Assembly: GCA_903868145.1 (NCBI GenBank)
Contig: CAIPTY010000068.1
Span: 62,001-126,000, forward strand
Direction: 5' to 3'
Source of the DNA: an uncultured Desulfuromonadales bacterium
Lineage (GTDB): Bacteria > Desulfobacterota > Desulfuromonadia > Geobacterales > Pseudopelobacteraceae
Length of the DNA: 64,000 nucleotides
Shown: positions 28,137-37,611 of the stretch, in pieces
How positions within the stretch are numbered: the first letter of the stretch is position 1
Layout: each line of letters begins with the position of its first letter
Position numbers and translations under genes: made by a program
Notes under the pieces: model-generated
What the model was told of the DNA's origin: nothing
The model's input: only the letters and a program-made list of their open reading frames with translations
Databases searched by the model: none

Positions 28137-28535
28137 ATGGCATCAAAGGATTTTCGCACCATTACCGTAACAATTTTTGACCAGATGCATACCAGGGACG
28201 ACTGGTTCTTTGATTTCAACGGTGAATCATTTCGGCTGTTCATAGTGGCTATCTCCAAAGAAATGAAGAAATGCGGGATCCTGCTGACCTGCGTGCAGAG
28301 TCACGATACATGTATTTCAGTCAAGAGCTATGCCGATATGCTTAACAGCGTCAAGGTGGCCTCCGATGAGAGCCAGGGAAATCACTGTATCGGCCATATC
28401 ATTGGAAAGAGTGAACATCTTGATATTCTTGAAGACATACGTATAGCAATCCGGCGAATCGCCTTTGCGCCGGAAACCATCGCTCCGGCCGGTGAGTTTC
28501 GGAAGGTATGTCACAACTGTGGGTGCGGATGTTGA
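28137..28535 (+). CDS. Hypothetical protein with a cysteine-rich C-terminal tail, 132 aa
   Basis: Unrecognised protein ending in CHNCGCGC, four closely spaced cysteines plus one histidine, as in small metal- or cluster-binding tails. Further cysteines lie at about 47, 53, 60 and 85. No signal peptide or membrane helix. ATG at 28137 has TGGAG about 8 nt upstream; the open frame back to 27942 overlaps the preceding gene and is not used. The ATPase gene that follows starts within a few bases of the stop, so the two are probably translated together. Metal binding is inference. Confidence 0.78.
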   Translation: MASKDFRTITVTIFDQMHTRDDWFFDFNGESFRLFIVAISKEMKKCGILLTCVQSHDTCISVKSYADMLNSVKVASDESQGNHCIGHIIGKSEHLDILEDIRIAIRRIAFAPETIAPAGEFRKVCHNCGCGC

Positions 28536-28536
28536 G

Positions 28537-29421
28537 GTGAGTATTTCCCGTGAAAAAATAGAGAGCATACTCCACAAACTCGAAAATCTGGTGGACAGGT
28601 TAATGCCGGTTTCTCCGTCACCACCTGACTTTGGTGCTACCCTGGCGTTTCGATGGGATCGATCTTCAGAGCCGGGCTTCTTGAATCCCGTGCAGCACCC
28701 CCACCTGTTCGATCTTGAGGATCTGGTGGGAATCGATGATATACGTGATGACGTTGTTCGCAACACGAGGCATTTCATTGCGGGACTTCCCGCGAATAAC
28801 GTTCTGCTCTGGGGAGAACGGGGCTGCGGAAAATCGTCACTTGTCAAGGGCCTTTTGAAACCCTTTGCCCCGATGGGTTTGCGGATTGTCGAATTGAATC
28901 GGTGGGATATCATGTCTCTGCCTCTCATAACCGCCCAACTCCGGGAAGCTCCGTACCGCTTCATTCTGTTCTGTGACGACCTGTCTTTTGACGAGGGCGA
29001 GGGTGATTTCCGGGCGCTTAAGACACTTCTGGACGGGGATATCGAAGAGCGCCCGGCCAATATCCTGATCTATGCCACTTCGAATCGCCGACATCTGATG
29101 CCGGAGCCGGTGGCGGATAATACAGGGAGCAGCGAGATTCATCCCGAAGAAGCGTCGGGAGAAAAACTGGCGCTGTCTGATCGTTTTGGGCTGACCTTCG
29201 GATTTTATGCGCCAGATCAGGACGAGTATCTTTCGGTCGTTCGCCGGTATGCGGCGCAGCGAAAACTTCCTGTATCTGATGATGAATTGCGGGATAAGGC
29301 ATTGAAATGGTGTTTGTATAGTTCACGACGTAGTGGCCGTTCTGCCAGACAGTTCATCGATGATCTGGAAGGTCAACTTCGGTTTGACGCTGGGTCTGAG
29401 TCGGCTCGAAATTCTTTTTGA
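28537..29421 (+). CDS. DUF815-type AAA ATPase
   Basis: P-loop ATPase of about 294 residues. The Walker A motif is GERGCGKSS (about residues 90-98) and Walker B is ILFCDDLSF; it also has the arginine-rich ATSNRRHLMPE segment and an AAA lid region (FGLTFGFYAPDQDEYL) typical of the DUF815 family. The biological role of this family is not established. No ATG is available: GTG at 28537, right after the previous stop, is the most compact choice, and GTG at 28519 is also possible. The N-terminal 50 residues are a likely coiled coil. Confidence 0.85.
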   Translation: MSISREKIESILHKLENLVDRLMPVSPSPPDFGATLAFRWDRSSEPGFLNPVQHPHLFDLEDLVGIDDIRDDVVRNTRHFIAGLPANNVLLWGERGCGKSSLVKGLLKPFAPMGLRIVELNRWDIMSLPLITAQLREAPYRFILFCDDLSFDEGEGDFRALKTLLDGDIEERPANILIYATSNRRHLMPEPVADNTGSSEIHPEEASGEKLALSDRFGLTFGFYAPDQDEYLSVVRRYAAQRKLPVSDDELRDKALKWCLYSSRRSGRSARQFIDDLEGQLRFDAGSESARNSF

Positions 29422-29467
29422 AAATTCTATCTGGATTCTGTAATTCTTAATCCTTAAGGAGTCAGCC

Positions 29468-30310
29468 ATGTCTTCCGAATCTCTCCCTGATAATGTCAGG
29501 AAACTTCTTGTGTCGCAGCCGATTGAACTGCCCATATTCCATCCGGTTGCCCTGAAACTTCAACGGATGCTTTCAGAGTATGACTTTACCGTTGACGAGA
29601 TTGCCAAAGTGGCAATTGAAGATCAGGCTCTTGCCAGCCAGATGCTTAAAATCGCCAACTCTCCCATGTATATGGGGCGCACCAAAGTAGCGACCATCAA
29701 GGAAACGGTTATCAGGCTGGGTGCACAGCAGGTCATCAATCTTGCCATTGCCGCATCCCAGGCTTCAACACACGCATCTCAAAACCAGGCGCTCGACCGC
29801 TATATGAAATCGCTGTGGCTTCACAGCCATGGTTGTGCCCTGGGAGCCAACTGGCTGGCTCACAACTGCGGTATGCGGGGTGTCGCGGATGAAACGTACC
29901 TGGCAGCGTTACTGCACGATGTGGGCAAGCTGTACCTACTCAAATCCGTAGAACGACTGGTTGACGCGGGGGTGATTACCCCTCTGCCTGACGAAGAACT
30001 GATTCTGGAAATCTTTGAGGCCATGCACGTGGAACAGGGGTACCGCCTGATGCATCATTGGAATTTTCCCGCCATGTACTGCGATGTGGTTCACGACCAT
30101 CACGTCGAACATTGGGATACGGTCAACAAGATGCTGGCGATTGTCCGCTTTTCCAATCTGGCGTGCCGAAAGATTGGGCTGGGGCTGAAACATGAGCCGG
30201 AGCTTGAACTGATTTCCACCAGGGAAGCTGAGATTCTTGATATTACCGAGTCGCAGATTGAGGAACTTGAAGTGCTCCTGGACACAACGAGAAAAATCGA
30301 GATTGGGTGA
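29468..30310 (+). CDS. HDOD domain protein
   Basis: Protein of 280 residues filled by one HDOD domain, a catalytically altered relative of HD phosphohydrolases often found in signalling pathways with kinases and cyclic nucleotides. Features: LPIFHPVALKLQRML opening, ASQMLKIANSPMY, IRLGAQQVINLAI and the HD-like ALLHDVGKLYLL (about 151-162), in which the histidine-aspartate pair is actually present, followed by DHHVEHWD. Partial hydrolase activity is therefore conceivable. AAGGAG is well placed before the ATG. Confidence 0.9.
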   Translation: MSSESLPDNVRKLLVSQPIELPIFHPVALKLQRMLSEYDFTVDEIAKVAIEDQALASQMLKIANSPMYMGRTKVATIKETVIRLGAQQVINLAIAASQASTHASQNQALDRYMKSLWLHSHGCALGANWLAHNCGMRGVADETYLAALLHDVGKLYLLKSVERLVDAGVITPLPDEELILEIFEAMHVEQGYRLMHHWNFPAMYCDVVHDHHVEHWDTVNKMLAIVRFSNLACRKIGLGLKHEPELELISTREAEILDITESQIEELEVLLDTTRKIEIG

Positions 30311-30356
30311 TCCGCAGGGATGCTTTGAGAGACAAAAACAGAAATGGGGGTACCAC

Positions 30357-30563
30357 ATGAAATACTCGCACATTCTCAAGCTGGCAGTAATTCTGCTTTT
30401 TATCTCCGTATTACCTGGGTGTTTCCCGGATGGGGGAAGGTATCACGATGATTTTCCCGGCAGAAATTATGGTGATGGTCATGATCGTGATCGCAGGGAT
30501 ACCTATGATAGAGATCGCAGAGATCACCCCGACAGGAACCATGATGATCGTGACCGGCACTGA
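30357..30563 (+). CDS. Small lipoprotein with an Asp/Arg/His-rich tail, 68 aa
   Basis: Signal peptide (KYSHILKLAVILLFISV) with lipobox LPGC, lipidated cysteine at about residue 22. The mature part of some 47 residues consists almost only of D, R, H, G, N and Y, with repeats of the type DRDRRD. Such a tail is disordered and could bind metal ions or nucleic acid or polyanions in the periplasm; that is inference. ATG at 30357 has GGGGG 5-9 nt upstream. An in-frame extension to 30237 overlaps the HDOD gene and is not used. Confidence 0.72.
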   Translation: MKYSHILKLAVILLFISVLPGCFPDGGRYHDDFPGRNYGDGHDRDRRDTYDRDRRDHPDRNHDDRDRH

Positions 30564-30691
30564 ACAGGTTATAGGCGTTGCAGGCTTATCGGGCGTGACC
30601 GGTACGTCACGTTGCTACACCCTCTGTTGAATGTTTACGGTTTGCGCCGGATGTTTTCGATAGTGCGAAAATAATTGACGGCATTGCATTT

Positions 30692-31849
30692 TTGTGTTTG
30701 TATCGACAAGTTTTGCGAAAACTATTATTACGCATACTCCTCACGGGGATTTTAGTCGGTCTATTCCAGCTCATCACCATTTTCAGCGAGAGTGATGCTG
30801 CGGCTCCTTCAGAAACAATCCGTGTGGCCATTGTTAAAAATGCTTCGGCAGTCACCGTTAGCGGAGATGGAGTTATTGCAACCCGTGAGAACGGTTCGGC
30901 TGTCGCGGTCAATGCGCCAGTCACTGTAAGATCCGGCAGGGATGGCGTTATTCTTGACGGCACGTCATACCGGCGCCTCACCTTCGCCGGGGCATCGGCG
31001 ATCCAGATCAACGGTAAGCCGTATCGCGGCGTTGCTGAACTGTCCATGAGCGACAAAGGAATTGTGGTAGTCAATGAGCTGCTCCTGGAAGAGTACCTGG
31101 TCGGGCTTATCAATTGTGAAATATCATCTGCCTGGCCGATCGAAGCGGTAAAAGCCCAGGCTGTAATTGCCAGAACATATGCCCTCCACAGAAGGGATGC
31201 CAGAAAAAGTTCCCTGTATCATCTTGAATCATCGGTCATGGATCAGGTGTATGAAGGGTGTGAGATCGAAGACAGCCGGGCTCACCGTGCAGTTAGCGAG
31301 ACAGCCGGAGAGGTTCTTGTCTATAACGGCTCAATTATTCAAGCGTTTTATCATTCAAACTGTGGAGGCAAGACCGAGGCGGCTGAGAATGTCTGGGGCG
31401 CGCGTCTCCCCTATATGATGGGAGTTGACTGCCTGTACTGCCTTACCAATCCTACGACGGCCTGGGAGCAAAAGGTATCTCTGCAGGAGATGGAAGATAA
31501 ACTGAGGGCAGCCGGGCACAGGGTAGCGGGAGTTTCCGATATTCGACCGGGCGTGCGTAACTCACGAGGACGACTGAAGAACATTGTGATAAGCTCTTCG
31601 CGTGGCGAGACGGTTCTGGGCGGGGATCAATTCCGAAAGGTGATCGGTTACGGGGTCATTAAAAGCACCAATTTCACCGTCACCGTCAAAAACGGTGAAG
31701 CCCAGTTTGCCGGATTCGGGAATGGACATGGCGTGGGATTGTGCCAGTGGGGCTCAAAACAGCGGGCTCTGGATGGATTTTTGTATACCGAGATTCTCTC
31801 GTATTACTATCCCGGTACAGAGCTCAAAAAGCTCCTAGAGGATCGCTGA
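30692..31849 (+). CDS. SpoIID/LytB-domain protein
   Basis: Exported protein of about 380 residues related to SpoIID, the glycan-cleaving lytic transglycosylase of sporulating bacteria; in this non-sporulating type of organism it is likely a cell-wall remodelling protein. The SpoIID domain (about 130-370) shows LEEYLVGLINCEI, WPIEAVKAQAVIARTYAL, the YHSNCGGKTEAAENVWG block and GFGNGHGVGLCQWG. The start is uncertain: no ATG is in frame, and TTG at 30713, which opens a signal peptide RKLLLRILLTG, looks better than TTG at 30692. queA follows 13 nt downstream. Confidence 0.87.
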   Translation: MCLYRQVLRKLLLRILLTGILVGLFQLITIFSESDAAAPSETIRVAIVKNASAVTVSGDGVIATRENGSAVAVNAPVTVRSGRDGVILDGTSYRRLTFAGASAIQINGKPYRGVAELSMSDKGIVVVNELLLEEYLVGLINCEISSAWPIEAVKAQAVIARTYALHRRDARKSSLYHLESSVMDQVYEGCEIEDSRAHRAVSETAGEVLVYNGSIIQAFYHSNCGGKTEAAENVWGARLPYMMGVDCLYCLTNPTTAWEQKVSLQEMEDKLRAAGHRVAGVSDIRPGVRNSRGRLKNIVISSSRGETVLGGDQFRKVIGYGVIKSTNFTVTVKNGEAQFAGFGNGHGVGLCQWGSKQRALDGFLYTEILSYYYPGTELKKLLEDR

Positions 31850-31862
31850 AGCGGTTGAATGA

Positions 31863-32894
31863 ATGCTGGTTCGTGACTTCGCCTATGATCTCCCGGAAGA
31901 ACTGATTGCTCGACACCCTGCACCGGAGCGGGATGCTTCCCGGCTGATGTCGCTTGATCGTGTGTCCGGCAGCTGTTCAGAGGATCTTTTCAAAAATCTG
32001 GCAACGCATCTGGATCCGGGCGATCTGCTGGTACTGAATGACACAAGGGTTATTCCGGCCCGTCTGACTGGCTGTAAGGAGACCGGCGGCAGGGTGGAAA
32101 TTTTCCTTGTTCGTCGCGAAACCGGACATGCTGAACGCTGGCTCTGCCTTGTGCGGCCGTCAAAGAGGTTTCGTGAAGGTCAGGTCCTTAGTCTGTCGGC
32201 CGGTATGAAAGCGACAGTGTACGAGAAGCGGGATGCGGATTCCCGCCTCGTTGAATTCTCCGGTCCGGAACCTTTTCCAATCTGGCTGGACAGGGAGGGG
32301 CACATTCCGTTGCCCCCCTATCTGCAGCGCCCTGATGAAGCTGAGGATCGTGATCGGTACCAGACGGTTTATGCATGTTTTCCCGGTGCGGTCGCTGCTC
32401 CCACTGCCGGTTTGCACTTTACGCAACCCCTGTTGGCGTCTCTTCGGGATTTTGGCGTACAGACCGCCTGCCTGACCCTGCATACCGGCCTGGGTACCTT
32501 TCAACCGGTTCGGGTCGATCGGGTTGAGGATCACCGGATTCACACGGAGCATTTCTCACTCCCCGATGAGACGGTGACAGCGATACGTGCCACAAAAACC
32601 CGCGGGGGCAGGGTCATAGCCGTGGGAACCACAACGGCCAGGACCTTGGAGTATTGTTCAGACGCTGCCGGAATCGTCAATCAACAGGAGGGTGAGGCCG
32701 ATATTTTTATCTATCCCGGTTACACCTTCAAGGTTGTCGATGCCTTGATAACCAACTTTCATCTGCCGGAATCGACCCTGCTCATGCTGGTGGTGGCTTT
32801 TGCAGGACATGCACCTGTCATGAACGCATATCGCGAAGCTGTCGCTCGCGGTTTCAGGTTTTACAGCTATGGCGACGCCATGCTGATACGGTGA
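31863..32894 (+). CDS. queA: S-adenosylmethionine:tRNA ribosyltransferase-isomerase
   Basis: Enzyme of queuosine synthesis that transfers the ribosyl part of SAM to preQ1 in tRNA, giving epoxyqueuosine. The 343-residue product shows the family N terminus FAYDLPEELIARHP, LVLNDTRVIPARL, the conserved PTAGLHFT and ITNFHLPESTLLMLV. It is directly followed by tgt (5 nt gap), its pathway neighbour. Confidence 0.97.
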   Translation: MLVRDFAYDLPEELIARHPAPERDASRLMSLDRVSGSCSEDLFKNLATHLDPGDLLVLNDTRVIPARLTGCKETGGRVEIFLVRRETGHAERWLCLVRPSKRFREGQVLSLSAGMKATVYEKRDADSRLVEFSGPEPFPIWLDREGHIPLPPYLQRPDEAEDRDRYQTVYACFPGAVAAPTAGLHFTQPLLASLRDFGVQTACLTLHTGLGTFQPVRVDRVEDHRIHTEHFSLPDETVTAIRATKTRGGRVIAVGTTTARTLEYCSDAAGIVNQQEGEADIFIYPGYTFKVVDALITNFHLPESTLLMLVVAFAGHAPVMNAYREAVARGFRFYSYGDAMLIR

Positions 32895-32899
32895 GTTAA

Positions 32900-34020
<1,121 letters not shown>

Positions 34021-34034
34021 AGGAGGATAGATCT

Positions 34035-34358
34035 ATGTATGGATTAGCTTTTGCGATGGGTACCCCCCCGGGTGGGACTGGAGGAGCAGCTGGAGGAATG
34101 GCCGCTTTTCAGCAGGTTATTCCGCTGGTATTCATGTTTGCCATTTTCTATTTTCTGTTGATTCGCCCCCAGCAGAAAAAGGCCAAGGAGCATAAAGCGC
34201 TACTTGAGGCTATCAAAAAAGGCGACAATGTCATCACAGCCGGTGGGGTTCACGGCAAGGTGTCAGGTGTGGACGACAGCATTGTGACGCTTGAGATCGC
34301 CACGGGTGTCAACATCAAGATCACAAAAAGTTATATTGCTGCCGTGAAGAAGGACTAG
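34035..34358 (+). CDS. yajC: Preprotein translocase subunit YajC
   Basis: Small inner-membrane subunit that associates with SecDF. It has 107 residues: a glycine/alanine-rich start, one membrane helix (FQQVIPLVFMFAIFYFLLI) and the cytoplasmic family motif RPQQKKAKEHK, then a small beta domain. AAGGAGG lies 8-9 nt before the ATG. Encoded between tgt and secD, the usual place. Confidence 0.96.
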   Translation: MYGLAFAMGTPPGGTGGAAGGMAAFQQVIPLVFMFAIFYFLLIRPQQKKAKEHKALLEAIKKGDNVITAGGVHGKVSGVDDSIVTLEIATGVNIKITKSYIAAVKKD

Positions 34359-34422
34359 AAAAATTCTTCTTTTGTGCTAACGCCTGTCAAGATTGAATCA
34401 TATTGAAGGGAGAACACGCTTC

Positions 34423-36015
34423 ATGCCGAAAGGAACTGGCTGGCGCATCAGCCTGATAGGAATTTTCGTCCTGCTGTCTTTTCTTTACCTTACCCCGACC
34501 CTGGTGACAACACTGCCATCATGGTGGAAAGGTCTTCTGCCCAAGGACAAGATCCATCTCGGGCTCGACCTGCAGGGTGGCACGCATCTGGTGCTTGAGG
34601 TGGATACGCAAAAGGCTGTGGAAGGTACTCTGGATATCGTTGCAACTGACCTGGAAGACACGCTGAACAGCAAGAATCTGCGTTTCAAACGAATTAACCG
34701 TACCGGTGCCGACAAGGTATCGATCATGGTGTATGAGAAGGGAACAGCCGAAACGGTTCAGAAACTGCTCAAGGATAAGTATCCCGGCTATGAACAAAGC
34801 CCTGCCTTCGATGACGGCGGTTTTGTCACCATCAATCTGCGGGTCAATGAAAAGGATGCGCAGGACCGCAAGGATAAGGCTGTCCAGCAGGCACTTGAGA
34901 CCATCCGCAACAGGATAGACCAGTTCGGAGTCTCTGAACCGACCATACAGCGCGAGGGGATCAATCATATCGTCGTGCAGCTTCCGGGTATCAAGGATCC
35001 CCAGCGGGCCATCGATCTGATCGGGAAGACCGCCCGTCTGGAGTTCAAGATGGTGCGGGAGGACATACCCCCCACGTCAGGCTCGGTGCCGGATGATGCC
35101 GAACTTCTCAAGGAGCGGGTGGTGGACCAGACTACCGGCGCAGTCAACGAAGTGCCATATGTGCTGCAAAAGAAATCGCTGATTACCGGTGATCTGCTGA
35201 CCGACGCCCAGGTGCGCATAGACTCGCAGTTCAATCAGCCCTACGTTGCCATCGAGTTCAACTCGCTGGGAGCAAAACTGTTCGACCAGGCGACTGCCGC
35301 CAACGTGGGCAAACGCTTCGCCATCGTGCTTGATAACACCATCTATTCGGCTCCGGTTATCCGTGAACGCATATCAGGCGGCAGCGCCCAGATTTCGGGG
35401 AGCTTCACCGAAAAGACCGCCGCCGACCTGGCGATTGTGCTTCGTGCCGGCGCCCTGCCTGCGCCGGTCAAGATCATCCAGAACGTCACCGTTGGCCCGT
35501 CTTTGGGGCAGGACTCAATCAACAAGGGGCTGTATGCGGGACTGATCGGTATCGTTCTGGTTGTGGTGTTCATGACCATCTACTACAAGCTGTGCGGCCT
35601 GGTGGCGAACTGGGGCATGGTGCTGAACGTGGTGTATCTGATGGGGGCGCTGTCAGCCCTGGGTGCGACCCTGACGCTGCCGGGCATCGCAGCAATCGTG
35701 CTGTTGATCGGCATGTCCGTTGATTCCAACGTGCTGATCTTCGAGCGTATCAGAGAAGAACTCAAGCTGGGAAAGGCTCCCAAGGCGGCCCTCGATGCCG
35801 GTTATGACAAGGCCTTCATGACCATCATGGACTCCCACATCACAACCCTGATTACGGCAGCCGTGCTGTTCCAGTTCGGCACCGGACCGGTCAAGGGTTT
35901 TGCGGTTTCACTGAGCCTGGGGGTTATCATCAACCTGTTCACCTCGCTGATCGGCACCAAGGTCATATTCGACCTGGTTCTCCACAGAGGAAACATCAAG
36001 AAAATGAGCATATAG
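34423..36015 (+). CDS. secD: Protein translocase subunit SecD
   Basis: Inner-membrane component of the SecDF complex, which uses proton flow to pull exported proteins across. The 530-residue product has a first membrane helix, the hallmark LGLDLQGGTHLVLEV (about 45-60), a large periplasmic domain and five C-terminal helices with DSNVLIFERIREE. ATG at 34423 follows GAAGGGAGA; a TTG at 34393 in frame is less likely. secF follows 14 nt later. Confidence 0.96.
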   Translation: MPKGTGWRISLIGIFVLLSFLYLTPTLVTTLPSWWKGLLPKDKIHLGLDLQGGTHLVLEVDTQKAVEGTLDIVATDLEDTLNSKNLRFKRINRTGADKVSIMVYEKGTAETVQKLLKDKYPGYEQSPAFDDGGFVTINLRVNEKDAQDRKDKAVQQALETIRNRIDQFGVSEPTIQREGINHIVVQLPGIKDPQRAIDLIGKTARLEFKMVREDIPPTSGSVPDDAELLKERVVDQTTGAVNEVPYVLQKKSLITGDLLTDAQVRIDSQFNQPYVAIEFNSLGAKLFDQATAANVGKRFAIVLDNTIYSAPVIRERISGGSAQISGSFTEKTAADLAIVLRAGALPAPVKIIQNVTVGPSLGQDSINKGLYAGLIGIVLVVVFMTIYYKLCGLVANWGMVLNVVYLMGALSALGATLTLPGIAAIVLLIGMSVDSNVLIFERIREELKLGKAPKAALDAGYDKAFMTIMDSHITTLITAAVLFQFGTGPVKGFAVSLSLGVIINLFTSLIGTKVIFDLVLHRGNIKKMSI

Positions 36016-36029
36016 GGGGAGCACCATAA

Positions 36030-36947
36030 ATGGAACTGCTCGGCAAGACCAATATAGATTTTATAGGTAAACGCAATATCGCTTTTGCCATATCGGCAGT
36101 GATATCAATAATCGGGATTATCGGTATTATCCAGATCGCCCGGGGGGCGGCAAACATGGGGATCGATTTTTCCGGCGGAACTTCGATGCAGCTTAAGTTT
36201 GCCAAACCGGTCCCGATTTCGGATGCCCGCTCGGCACTCCACAAAAACGGCATTGCCAAGGCAGACCTCCAGGAAATAAAGGATGGAAACAAGCTGCTCA
36301 TCAAGGTTGACAAGAACACCTCACTGGCTCTGGGAAAGGCGGCAGAGGCTGTTCAGGCAGCGTTTAAAAAAGAGTTTCCCGGCAACAGCTTCACGGTGGA
36401 AAGTTCTACCGAGATAGGTCCCTCCATCGGAGACAAACTGCGCAAAGATACTCTGGTTGCGGTTTTGATCTCTCTGCTCGGCATCATTTTCTATATCGCC
36501 TGGCGATTTGACTTCAAATTCGGTATCGGGGCCATCGTTGCCACCGTGCACGACTGTCTGGCGATGTTCGCCGTGTTCTATCTGATGGACAGGGAGATAA
36601 ACCTGCTGTTCATTACTGCTGTTCTGACGATTGCCGGTTATTCGCTGACTGATACCGTTGTCGTGTTCGACCGGATCCGCGAGAACCTCCACAAAAACCT
36701 CAAAGGCGCTCTGCACACCATATTCAACCACAGTATCAATGAGGTGCTGTCCCGCACGATCGTTACGTCGTTGACGGTTTTTCTCGCGACAGCGGCATTG
36801 TTCTTTTTCGGCGGTGAGGTGATCCACGATTTTTCGTTTGCGTTGTTGATCGGCGTACTGGTCGGTACCTATTCATCGGTCTTTGTTGCCAGCCCCATTG
36901 TGGTGCTGCTTGAGAACCGCGCCTTAACCAAAGTGGCAAAAGCCTGA
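36030..36947 (+). CDS. secF: Protein translocase subunit SecF
   Basis: Partner of SecD, 305 residues with six membrane helices. Features: MGIDFSGGTSMQL near the N terminus, the conserved DTVVVFDRIRENL in the fourth helix region and LSRTIVTSLTVFLATAALFFFGG. GGGGGAG precedes the start. Normal length and order. Confidence 0.96.
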   Translation: MELLGKTNIDFIGKRNIAFAISAVISIIGIIGIIQIARGAANMGIDFSGGTSMQLKFAKPVPISDARSALHKNGIAKADLQEIKDGNKLLIKVDKNTSLALGKAAEAVQAAFKKEFPGNSFTVESSTEIGPSIGDKLRKDTLVAVLISLLGIIFYIAWRFDFKFGIGAIVATVHDCLAMFAVFYLMDREINLLFITAVLTIAGYSLTDTVVVFDRIRENLHKNLKGALHTIFNHSINEVLSRTIVTSLTVFLATAALFFFGGEVIHDFSFALLIGVLVGTYSSVFVASPIVVLLENRALTKVAKA

Positions 36948-36975
36948 GATTACACACTGCGCAAGGAGTCACACC

Positions 36976-37566
36976 TTGAAAAAAGAGACCATATTAGTTG
37001 CAGTTGTAGCGTTGATTGTCGGTCTGCTGGGGGGGTATCTGGTCTTCAGCATCGGTTCCGGCGGTAAAGGGCAGCAGCAGGCGGCGCCTGCCATGCCTGG
37101 CGGCGCCGCTTCACCGACTGATTATGCAAGCCGGATCGCGCAGGCTGAAAAAATTGTCGCCCAGGATCCGAAAAACAAAAGTGCCTGGCTCTCGCTTGCC
37201 AACGATTATTTTGATACCGAGCAGGCTCAGAAAGCAATTAACGCTTACAGCAAGGTGCTTGAGATTGAACCCGACAATCCAAACGTGCTGACTGACCAGG
37301 GAATCATGTATCGAAAGGTTGGCTGGTACGACAAGGCTCTGGCAAATTTTGAAAGGGCTCAGAAGATCGACCCGAAACACCAGCAGAGCCTCTTTAATGC
37401 GGGTATTGTCTATTCGGTTGATTTGAAAGATCATGTAAAGGCCCGGCCATACTGGAAAAAGATACTGGAAATTGATCCGAACGGCGCAACCGCCATGCAG
37501 GTAAAGAGTATGATGCAGGGCGGCGGACCGGAAGCGCCTCCCGCAGCTCAGCCGGCGATGAAATAG
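36976..37566 (+). CDS. Membrane-anchored TPR protein
   Basis: Protein of 196 residues with an N-terminal signal anchor (ILVAVVALIVGLLGGYLVFSIG) and three or four TPR units (about 55-175: SAWLSLANDYFDTEQAQKAINAYSKVLEI and following). Likely faces the periplasm and acts as a protein-interaction scaffold, possibly in secretion, as it ends the sec operon. It starts with TTG at 36976, well supported by AAGGAG 7 nt before it. The tail is rich in proline, alanine and glycine. A strong terminator follows. Confidence 0.85.
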   Translation: MKKETILVAVVALIVGLLGGYLVFSIGSGGKGQQQAAPAMPGGAASPTDYASRIAQAEKIVAQDPKNKSAWLSLANDYFDTEQAQKAINAYSKVLEIEPDNPNVLTDQGIMYRKVGWYDKALANFERAQKIDPKHQQSLFNAGIVYSVDLKDHVKARPYWKKILEIDPNGATAMQVKSMMQGGGPEAPPAAQPAMK

Positions 37567-37571
37567 AATCC

Positions 37572-37600
37572 AAAAACCCCCGCCAGTCGGGGGTTTTTTT
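37572..37600 (+). terminator. Rho-independent terminator after the sec operon
   Basis: CCCCCG, loop CCAGT, CGGGGG, then seven T, with a run of A before the stem that could pair with the T-run. It ends the spoIID-queA-tgt-yajC-secDF-TPR series. The recJ start lies only 12 nt after the T-run. Confidence 0.92.
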
Positions 37601-37611
37601 CTGGGTACGGT

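Noticed and set aside
27308-28258. 316-residue open frame on the minus strand
   Set aside because: Lies opposite the aminopeptidase end and two plus-strand hypothetical genes with good ribosome sites; no recognisable domain.
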